Made by a program: the position numbers and the translations under genes
Shown: positions 14,434 through 19,687 of the stretch, piece after piece
How the letters are laid out: each line of letters opens with the position of its first letter
How positions within the stretch are numbered: the stretch's first letter is position 1
Source of the DNA: Methylotenera_A sp031369365
Lineage (GTDB): Bacteria; Pseudomonadota; Gammaproteobacteria; Burkholderiales; Methylophilaceae
Assembly (NCBI GenBank): GCA_031369365.1
Contig: JANMOP010000101.1
Coordinates: forward strand, 1 to 19,687
Reading direction: 5' to 3'
DNA: 19,687 nt
The notes under the pieces: model-generated
Databases searched by the model: none
What the model was told of the DNA's origin: nothing
What the model saw: only the letters and a program-made list of their open reading frames with translations

Positions 14434-14527
14434 GGCGAGCCTTGCCCCCGGCACTTGTTCGGCAGTTGTGGCTGCTGGCTTCCGCCCCTGACCAATTTGG
14501 CTACTTTACAATGCGGGGAGGCCCGCC
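14434..14527 (-). ncRNA. ffs: 4.5S signal recognition particle RNA (small bacterial SRP RNA)
   Basis: Reading the minus strand, the RNA starts GGCGGGCC (14527-14520) and ends GGCUCGCC (14441-14434); these pair over all 8 positions with one G-U. The apical SRP domain reads GGTCAGG, GGC, the GGAA tetraloop (14480-14483), GCC, AGCAGCCA. This matches the E. coli layout GGTCAGG-TCC-GGAA-GGA-AGCAGCCA with the stem below the loop changed on both sides. It binds Ffh and guides membrane proteins to FtsY and the translocon. It lies upstream of dnaX on the same strand, a widely conserved neighbourhood. Exact mature ends are estimated from the terminal stem. A TAAAAT -10-like box lies about 10 bases before the 5' end. 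Confidence 0.92.
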
Positions 14528-14556
14528 AAGCGCGTATTTTACCTTAGTTTGTAGTT

Positions 14557-14955
14557 TTAACCGCAGTGCTTGACAGGATTTTTTTCTAATACTGCCCATT
14601 CTTCGTCTGAATAGAGCCGAGAGCGAATGTGAAAGCGCATGCCCGTACCGTTGTCGTACGAAAACTGGCCGCCCATACCAGGGATGGCATCCAAGGTTAA
14701 ATGCGTGTGTTCCCAATAGGCAAACTGGGATTCAGACATGTAGAAGCCCACGCCATGCACTTCGCCCAATTGCACATCAGAATTACCAAGTAAAAATTCG
14801 TCTTTGCCAAAGCACATCGGTGTACTGCCATCGCAACAACCGCCCGATTGATGAATCATCAGCTCGCCATATTTGGCGCGCAGTTGGTCGATCAGCTGGT
14901 TGGCGGCTTCGGTGCTATCAACGCGTGTTACTTGCGCTGGTTTAATGTCATCCAT
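14557..14955 (-). CDS. DUF779 protein, aldehyde dehydrogenase-associated
   Basis: This 132-aa DUF779 family protein typically lies next to NAD-dependent aldehyde or alcohol dehydrogenases; its biochemical role is unknown. Conserved features are GELMIHQSGGCCDGSTPMCF (paired cysteines plus one more, a possible metal site), LLGNSDVQLGEVHGVGFYMSESQFAYWEHTHLTLD, GMGGQFSYDNGTGMRFHIRSRLYSDEEW and a C-terminal KHCG. The second Met codon (14955) is chosen as start because AGGAG (14963-14967) stands 7 bases before it; the first Met (14961) would be only one base from the Shine-Dalgarno. A TATAAT (14985-14990, minus strand) just upstream may be its own -10 box, so it need not depend on the upstream dehydrogenase transcript. 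Confidence 0.88.
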   Translation of the reverse strand: MDDIKPAQVTRVDSTEAANQLIDQLRAKYGELMIHQSGGCCDGSTPMCFGKDEFLLGNSDVQLGEVHGVGFYMSESQFAYWEHTHLTLDAIPGMGGQFSYDNGTGMRFHIRSRLYSDEEWAVLEKNPVKHCG

Positions 14956-14984
14956 GTTCATTCTCCTACAAAAAAATAAACTTT

Positions 14985-14990
14985 ATTATA
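14985..14990 (-). promoter_or_regulatory. Candidate -10 box for the DUF779 gene
   Basis: Perfect TATAAT on the minus strand, 29 bases before the chosen ATG. No good -35 box is visible at 17 bases; the region upstream is the T-run of the preceding terminator. Confidence 0.35.
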
Positions 14991-15003
14991 CGGTTTTAAA
15001 AAC

Positions 15004-15029
15004 AAAAAGGGCGAGGATTAACCCCGCCC
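15004..15029 (-). terminator. Rho-independent terminator of the aldehyde dehydrogenase gene
   Basis: On the minus strand GGGCGGGG (15029-15022) pairs with CCTCGCCC (15016-15009) around a short loop with one mismatch, followed by TTTTTG (15008-15003) and another T-run. It lies about 150 bases past the dehydrogenase stop and before the DUF779 gene. Confidence 0.75.
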
Positions 15030-15049
15030 GATTGATTGTTGAAACTATT

Positions 15050-15170
15050 CAGTTAGCGTAGCGAGCGATGTTAAGGCTAGGCGAAAAGTGGTTAAAAACC
15101 GGAATGTATATGTCATACATGAGGATTTTGAACCGCTTTTCAACAACGCATTAACGAGCGCAGTAGCTAA
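15050..15170. repeat. Structured dispersed element, copy 2 (between the dehydrogenase and DUF779 genes)
   Basis: The core is GGAATGTA (15101-15108), seven variable bases, TACATGAGGATTTT (15116-15129). The central hairpin is ATGTAT (15104-15109), loop ATGTC, ATACAT (15115-15120). An outer stem GAAAAGTGGTT (15083-15093) / AACCGCTTTTC (15131-15141) pairs at 11 of 11 positions counting one G-U. Compared with copy 1 the inner stem has C-G replaced by T-A. Confidence 0.75.
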
Positions 15171-15178
15171 ATGTTAGT

Positions 15179-16729
15179 TTAGAAAAAACCAAGTTTATTT
15201 TCGCTGTAGCTTACCAGCAAGTTTTTAGTTTGTTGGTAATGGTCGAGCATCATTTTGTGATTTTCGCGACCAATACCCGATTGTTTGTAGCCACCGAACG
15301 CTGCGTGGGCAGGGTACAAGTGGTAACAATTAGTCCATACACGACCTGCTTGAATGGCTTTACCCATGCGGTACGCGCGGTTGCCGTTACGGCTCCAAAC
15401 GCCAGCGCCTAGGCCGTATAGCGTATCGTTAGCGATGGCTAAAGCTTCAGCTTCGTCTTTAAATGTAGTCACAGATAATACTGGGCCAAAAATTTCTTCT
15501 TGGAAAATACGCATTTTGTTATGGCCTTTAAAGATGGTGGGCTGAATGTAAAAGCCATCTTTAATTGCAGCGTCATCTTGCACTTTACGCTCGCCGCCGA
15601 TTAACAATTCTGCGCCTTCGTCTTGACCAATTTTCATGTAGCTCATGATTTTTTCCACTTGCTCTTGCGAAGCTTGTGCGCCAACCATGGTGTTCATGTC
15701 TAATGGGCTGCCTTGCGTGACCACTTTGACGCGCTCTAACACGCGCGCCATAAATTTGTCGTAGATAGATTCTTGAATCAATGCGCGGCTTGGGCAGGTA
15801 CACACTTCGCCTTGGTTCACCAAGAACAATACTAGGCCTTCAATTGCTTTATCGAAGAATGCGTCGTCTGCATCCATGATGTCTTCAAAGAAGATGTTAG
15901 GTGATTTGCCGCCTAGTTCTAACGTGACTGGAATTAAGTTTTGTGATGCGTATTGCATAATCAAGCGACCTGTTGAAGTCTCGCCTGTAAATGCGATTTT
16001 TGCAATGCGTTTGCTGCTGGCCAACGGCTTGCCTGCTTCTAAACCAAAGCCGTTTACTACGTTTAACACGCCTGCTGGTAATAGGTCGCCAATAATTTCC
16101 ATCAACACCAAAATAGAAGCAGGTGTTTGTTCGGCTGGTTTTAATACTACGCAGTTACCTGCGGCTAGGGCTGGGGCTAATTTCCAAACTGCCATTAAAA
16201 TAGGGAAGTTCCAAGGAATAATTTGACCCACCACGCCCAGTGGCTCGTGGAAGTGATACGCAACAGTGGTTTCGTCAACTTCACAAACTGAACCTTCTTG
16301 TGCGCGAATGCAGCCTGCAAAATAACGGAAGTGATCAATAGCTAATGGGATATCCACATAAGTGGTTTCGCGCAGTGGTTTGCCGTTGTCGATAGTTTCT
16401 GCGATTGAAATAGCCTCTAAATTAGCTTCCATGACATCCGCGATTTTGTTCAAAATAACGGCACGGGCGGCGTATGAGGTTTTGCCCCAAGCGTCTTTAG
16501 CGGCGTGCGCTGCATCTAAAGCTAAATTCACATCTTGCTCAGTAGAGCGTGCAATCTGACAAAAGTTTTTACCTGTGACTGGACTCACGTTATCAAAATA
16601 TTTGCCCTCAACTGGTGCAACCCATTTGCCACCGATGTAATTGTCATATTTGGCTTTGTAAGGGTGTTTTACACCAAGGCCTGAAAGTGTATCTAAACTT
16701 GCACTACTTACTTTGTTGTCGCCGTCCAT
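15179..16729 (-). CDS. NAD-dependent aldehyde dehydrogenase (acetaldehyde dehydrogenase type)
   Basis: This is a 516-aa cytoplasmic aldehyde dehydrogenase of the ExaC/AldB/AcoD type that oxidises short aldehydes to acids with NAD(P)+. All key residues are present: PWNFP with Asn174, VLKPAEQTP with Lys197, the NAD loop FTGETSTGR (247-255), LELGGKSPN with general base Glu271, and NQGEVCTCPSR with nucleophile Cys310. EEIFGPVLSV and YKQSGIGRENHKMMLDHYQQTKNL close the protein, the latter being characteristic of this branch. The start at 16729 has GAGGAG just upstream on the minus strand. The neighbouring DUF779 gene fits this branch. In a methylotroph a detoxifying role for C2 or other aldehydes is more likely than formaldehyde oxidation, since the H4MPT route handles formaldehyde; that is inference. 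Confidence 0.93.
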   Translation of the reverse strand: MDGDNKVSSASLDTLSGLGVKHPYKAKYDNYIGGKWVAPVEGKYFDNVSPVTGKNFCQIARSTEQDVNLALDAAHAAKDAWGKTSYAARAVILNKIADVMEANLEAISIAETIDNGKPLRETTYVDIPLAIDHFRYFAGCIRAQEGSVCEVDETTVAYHFHEPLGVVGQIIPWNFPILMAVWKLAPALAAGNCVVLKPAEQTPASILVLMEIIGDLLPAGVLNVVNGFGLEAGKPLASSKRIAKIAFTGETSTGRLIMQYASQNLIPVTLELGGKSPNIFFEDIMDADDAFFDKAIEGLVLFLVNQGEVCTCPSRALIQESIYDKFMARVLERVKVVTQGSPLDMNTMVGAQASQEQVEKIMSYMKIGQDEGAELLIGGERKVQDDAAIKDGFYIQPTIFKGHNKMRIFQEEIFGPVLSVTTFKDEAEALAIANDTLYGLGAGVWSRNGNRAYRMGKAIQAGRVWTNCYHLYPAHAAFGGYKQSGIGRENHKMMLDHYQQTKNLLVSYSENKLGFF

Positions 16730-17039
16730 GCTAACTCCTCTATTTTTGTGACTGTTAATATAGTATTTCTACGTGAAAAACCGCATTACAACGTATTTAT
16801 TTATTTTATTTCAAACGCTAGCTCAACCTAAGCTAATCCCTTGTTGGTTAAAGGAATTTGTAAAATAAGCTGGATGTAAACAATAAACCTTAGTGGCGCG
16901 CAAATCAAGTCCAAATCCTAATTTTGTTAAAATTCTTTTTGGTTTTTTTATTAGAGTGTGGCGTGCACTAGCTACATACGATATAGTTTTAGCATTAATA
17001 AATGTAAATAATATTTCAATAGGGATTAACCTTTAATTT
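16730..17039. other. AT-rich divergent intergenic region
   Basis: These 310 bases separate the divergently transcribed aldehyde dehydrogenase (minus) and adenylate cyclase (plus) genes and must hold both promoters. I see no open frame of note and no strong palindrome. A TATATT on the minus strand (around 16761-16766) and a TATAGT on the plus strand (16982-16987) are -10-like, but neither has a convincing -35 box. No sigma-54 type GG-N10-GC element was found. Confidence 0.5.
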
Positions 17040-18275
17040 ATGCCTAATTCAAACGCGTCATTTGGCATTTCTACGAGAGAATTTTGGCAAAGCCTCAGCC
17101 ATCCTACAGACTCCACATTAAGTAGAGCCATACTCACCATTTTAGTATTTGCTGAGAGCTTGGTTTGTGTTTTTTGGATATACACATTATCGGGCTTGGG
17201 CGAGGGTTACGCCATGATGGCTGCCGTGCCTTATGCTTATATCGTTGTTTCGTATGTCAGTTTATTGATATTTTACCGTAGTAAAAAGTTTGAATATTTA
17301 ACATTCACGCAATTAGTGATGTTGCTTGTCATGCCATTTTTTATGCAGTGGGCAATAGGCGGTTACGAGGCATCTAGTGGTATTGCAATATGGGCGATTT
17401 TATCGCCGATTGGCGCATTGATGATATTGGGTACGCGTCAATCAACGCCATGGTTTATATTGTTTACCCTATTAGCGGCGCTTTCTTGGAAGCTAAACTA
17501 TATGTTTGTTGGCAACTCATTGCCGATCCCAACGCACATTAAAGACACGTTTTTTCTGATGAATATTATGGGCGTAGCTTGTATTTTGTATGCGGTGATG
17601 CGCTATTTTCAAAGCCAAAAAGAACAAACATTGCATGAGCTGGTGTTAGAGCAAGCTAGATCTGAAAAACTGCTATTGAATATTCTACCAAAATTGATTG
17701 CCAACCGACTAAAAGACAACGATATGCGCATTGCGGATAGCCATGATGCTGTGACCATTTTATTTGCAGATATTGTTGGTTTTACTAAGCTGACCACCAC
17801 CATGTCACCCGCCGAGCTGGTGGGAATATTGAGTGAAATATTTTCTCGGTTCGATCATTTGGCCAATCTTTATGGCTTAGAAAAAATCAAAACCATTGGC
17901 GATGGCTACATGGTGGTGAGTGGCGCACCCATTACTCAAAAAGATCACGCAAATGTAATAGCAAAGCTGGCAATCGACATGCAAAAAGAACTCACCAAGT
18001 TTAATGTGCAAACGGGCAAAGCATTACAGATGCGCATTGGTATTAGCAGCGGCCCAGTAGTGGCAGGCGTGATAGGCACCAGTAAATTTGCTTATGATAT
18101 TTGGGGAGACGCGGTGAATATGGCTAGCCGCATGGAGCAAACGGGTTTGCCAGATACCATTCAAGTGAGTGAATTTACCTATAACCTATTGAAAGATAAG
18201 CACACATTAGAATCTCGCGGCCTAGTACAAGTAAAGGGCAAAGGCGAGGTGAATACTTATTTACTTAAAGACTAG
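17040..18275 (+). CDS. Membrane-anchored class III adenylate cyclase
   Basis: The protein is 411 aa. The N-terminal half has about five to six hydrophobic segments (roughly residues 30-52, 58-78, 88-106, 114-130, 136-152, 172-188) without an obvious periplasmic sensor domain. A short helical linker (about 190-225, SQKEQTLHELVLEQARSEKLLLNILP) is the signal helix common before cyclase domains. The catalytic domain (about 235-411) keeps metal aspartates Asp244 (ILFADIVGFTKL) and Asp288 (KTIGDGYMVVSG). It has adenine-specifying Lys284 and Asp353 (FAYDIWGDAVNMASRM), and Asn360 and Arg364 of the transition-state pair. It should therefore make cAMP from ATP as a homodimer at the inner membrane. What it senses is not visible. 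A weak AGGGA precedes the ATG by about 14 bases; no closer start alternative is better. Confidence 0.92.
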   Translation: MPNSNASFGISTREFWQSLSHPTDSTLSRAILTILVFAESLVCVFWIYTLSGLGEGYAMMAAVPYAYIVVSYVSLLIFYRSKKFEYLTFTQLVMLLVMPFFMQWAIGGYEASSGIAIWAILSPIGALMILGTRQSTPWFILFTLLAALSWKLNYMFVGNSLPIPTHIKDTFFLMNIMGVACILYAVMRYFQSQKEQTLHELVLEQARSEKLLLNILPKLIANRLKDNDMRIADSHDAVTILFADIVGFTKLTTTMSPAELVGILSEIFSRFDHLANLYGLEKIKTIGDGYMVVSGAPITQKDHANVIAKLAIDMQKELTKFNVQTGKALQMRIGISSGPVVAGVIGTSKFAYDIWGDAVNMASRMEQTGLPDTIQVSEFTYNLLKDKHTLESRGLVQVKGKGEVNTYLLKD

Positions 18276-18351
18276 CGCATTTAAATGTGGCATATTAAAA
18301 CTTGGCTTGATTAGCTTATCATGCCGTCTATATTTAGTTTGTGTTGTCATA

Positions 18352-18357
18352 TATAAT
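18352..18357 (+). promoter_or_regulatory. Candidate -10 box of tRNA-Ser
   Basis: Perfect TATAAT, 38 bases before the first base of the tRNA, a usual distance for a tRNA promoter with a short leader. The -35 region (18329-18334, TATATT) is poor. Confidence 0.45.
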
Positions 18358-18395
18358 CCGCCACCTGCAACTTAACAAGCTAATACAATCGATAC

Positions 18396-18485
18396 GGAAG
18401 AGTGGATGAGCGGTTTAAGTCACCACCCTGGAAAGGTGGCACAGGGTTTACCTTGTCGCGAGTTCGAATCTCGCCTCTTCCGCCA
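18396..18485 (+). tRNA. tRNA-Ser (anticodon GGA)
   Basis: Acceptor arms GGAAGAG (18396-18402) and CTCTTCC (18475-18481) pair fully, followed by discriminator G and encoded CCA (18483-18485). The anticodon stem CCACC/GGTGG (18423-18427, 18435-18439) encloses loop CTGGAAA with GGA at 18430-18432. A long variable arm (around CAGGGTTTACCTTG) and the T-arm GCGAG-TTCGAAT-CTCGC mark a class II serine tRNA. It reads UCC and UCU codons. Confidence 0.98.
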
Positions 18486-18511
18486 GCTTTTTTAAATACT
18501 GTGAATAAATT

Positions 18512-18685
18512 TTAGTGCAAAGTATCAATTTGTTCTAAATCTTCAGTAATGTCATGGCGTTTAACACTAGCACCGATGCTGGTTTCTGACGCATCAAAAT
18601 CTTCAAATTCGTCACCTGCCAAGTCTTCCATCATTTGATCTAAAAATTTAATTTTATCTAAACTTGTTTTTGTTGTATCAGACAT
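18512..18685 (-). CDS. Small acidic protein of unknown function (57 aa)
   Basis: This is an open frame from ATG 18685 to TAA 18512. The product has 16 Asp/Glu against 5 Lys/Arg; it begins MSDTTKTSLDKIKFLDQMMEDLAGDEFEDFD and ends EDLEQIDTLH. I do not recognise a family. The pattern of a short amphipathic helix (residues about 8-22) followed by an acidic segment is typical of small soluble or regulatory proteins. There is a TAGG six bases before the ATG as a modest Shine-Dalgarno. It is oriented toward the tRNA gene and away from the chromate transporter gene. The coding-like codon choice and fit between two features support it, but no homologue can be checked here. Confidence 0.55.
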   Translation of the reverse strand: MSDTTKTSLDKIKFLDQMMEDLAGDEFEDFDASETSIGASVKRHDITEDLEQIDTLH

Positions 18686-18821
18686 GTCAAGCCTAACCTT
18701 TCTTTTGTATTAAATTAGCAATTTGCTAGTTATTTAGTATTAAGCATATCGCGTGCCAAACTTTTTTACTTGATAATGACTTTAACGATACAATAAAAAG
18801 TAGTTTAATTAATGGATTTAC

Positions 18822-19687
18822 ATGACTGAAAATTCAATACAGATTCTGAATGAAACGCCAGCTACGCCCACGCTTAAACAGGCGTTTTGGTATTGGCTAA
18901 AGTTAGGCTTTATTAGCTTTGGCGGGCCTGCAGGGCAGATTGCGATTATGCATCACGACCTAGTGGAAAATAAACGCTGGATTTCTGAAAAACGTTTTTT
19001 ACATGCGCTAAATTATTGCATGGTGTTGCCAGGACCTGAGGCGCAGCAATTGGCGACTTATATCGGTTGGTTGATGCATAAAACGCGTGGTGGCTTGATT
19101 GCCGGCGGGTTGTTTGTGCTACCTTCGCTGCTGATTTTAATTTTTCTGAGCTATATTTATATGCGCTTTGGCGACATGCCAGCCGTGACAGGCGTGCTAT
19201 ATGGCATTAAGCCAGCGGTGGTGGCGATTGTGCTGTTCGCGGCTTATCGAATCGGCTCTCGAATCCTTAAAAACAGTGCTTTATGGGCAATTTCAGCGGC
19301 ATCATTTGTGGCGATTACTTTGTTTAAAATATCGTTTCCGTTGATAATTCTTAGCGCCGCATTGATTGGCTACATGGTTAATCGCTATCGGCCAACTTTG
19401 TTTGTGAACGGAAGTGGTCACCTAGCGAGTGAAAAAAACTATGGTAAATCTGTCATAGATGACGAATCGCCACCACCAGCCCATGCAAAATTTAACTTTA
19501 AAACGTTTATAAAGTTTATTCTTATTGGCGTTGCCATCTGGCTGTTAGCCATGCTGCTATTGGTGTGGCGCTATGGTTGGGATGCGACATTAACGCAAAT
19601 GGCGTGGTTTTTTACCAAGGCTGCCATGCTCACCTTTGGCGGTGCGTACGCAGTGTTACCCTATGTGTTTCAGGGCGCGGTAACGCA
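18822..19687 (+). CDS. chrA: Chromate transporter ChrA (3' partial)
   Basis: The frame opens at ATG 18822 and is still open at the window end (288 codons seen). ChrA exports chromate across the inner membrane. The first CHR domain shows LKQAFWYWLKLGFISFGGPAGQIAIMHHDLVENKRWIS near the N terminus, then LNYCMVLPGPEAQQLATYIGWLMH with the PGPEAQQ motif. Hydrophobic helices follow (GGLFVLPSLLILIFLSYIY, PAVVAIVLFAAYRIG). A polar linker around residues 200-225 is followed by the start of the second CHR domain, FFTKAAMLTFGGAYAVLPYVFQGAV, so this is the long two-domain form of about 400-450 aa. The Shine-Dalgarno is weak (ATGGA). It lies alone on this strand, divergent from the small acidic gene. Confidence 0.92.
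   Translation, partial: MTENSIQILNETPATPTLKQAFWYWLKLGFISFGGPAGQIAIMHHDLVENKRWISEKRFLHALNYCMVLPGPEAQQLATYIGWLMHKTRGGLIAGGLFVLPSLLILIFLSYIYMRFGDMPAVTGVLYGIKPAVVAIVLFAAYRIGSRILKNSALWAISAASFVAITLFKISFPLIILSAALIGYMVNRYRPTLFVNGSGHLASEKNYGKSVIDDESPPPAHAKFNFKTFIKFILIGVAIWLLAMLLLVWRYGWDATLTQMAWFFTKAAMLTFGGAYAVLPYVFQGAVT

Overview
The window looks like a chromosome segment of a betaproteobacterial methylotroph, most likely Methylophilaceae (Methylotenera/Methylophilus type). The main reasons are a run of tetrahydromethanopterin (H4MPT)/methanofuran biosynthesis genes (dmrB/afpA-like, a DUF6513 dihydropteroate-synthase-like gene, DUF447, mfnB), together with gene orders familiar from beta-proteobacteria (hisZ-purA, mtaD-ubiG-gph, ffs-dnaX-ybaB-recR). 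The taxon is inferred from gene content only.

Layout. (1) 3-2142: the 3' part of hisZ and complete purA, + strand. (2) 2214-3961: a two-gene DarT-DarG module with ATGA overlap. DarT is a DNA ADP-ribosyltransferase toxin and DarG a macrodomain antitoxin. The arginine codon use is foreign, so this looks like an inserted defence/toxin-antitoxin island. (3) 4020-7425: four tightly packed C1-cofactor genes. The 3' end of the first is built from a repeat-like nested palindrome that runs up to the ribosome binding site of the second. (4) 7505-8642: an OmpA-family porin/peptidoglycan anchor with a strong terminator. (5) 8689-11417: mtaD, ubiG and gph, apparently one transcript, possibly starting as a leaderless mRNA. 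An inverted pair of REP-like hairpins overlaps the gph stop codon. (6) 11541-14527, minus strand: recR, ybaB, dnaX and the 4.5S SRP RNA gene upstream of dnaX. dnaX carries a 24-nt tandem repeat with an A-run that could give a gamma-like short product. (7) 14557-16729, minus strand: a DUF779 protein and an NAD-dependent aldehyde dehydrogenase, separated by a terminator. (8) 17040-18485, + strand: a membrane-anchored class III adenylate cyclase and tRNA-Ser(GGA). (9) 18512-19687: an unrecognised 57-aa acidic protein (minus) and the 5' part of a chromate transporter gene (plus), cut by the window end.

Most of the window is core metabolism and replication/repair. The accessory content is the darTG module plus several families of small palindromic or structured repeats. 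The most interesting of these is an element present twice around the DUF779 gene (14350s and 15100s). Its central hairpin differs by a compensatory base-pair change, which suggests a selected nucleic-acid structure rather than chance.
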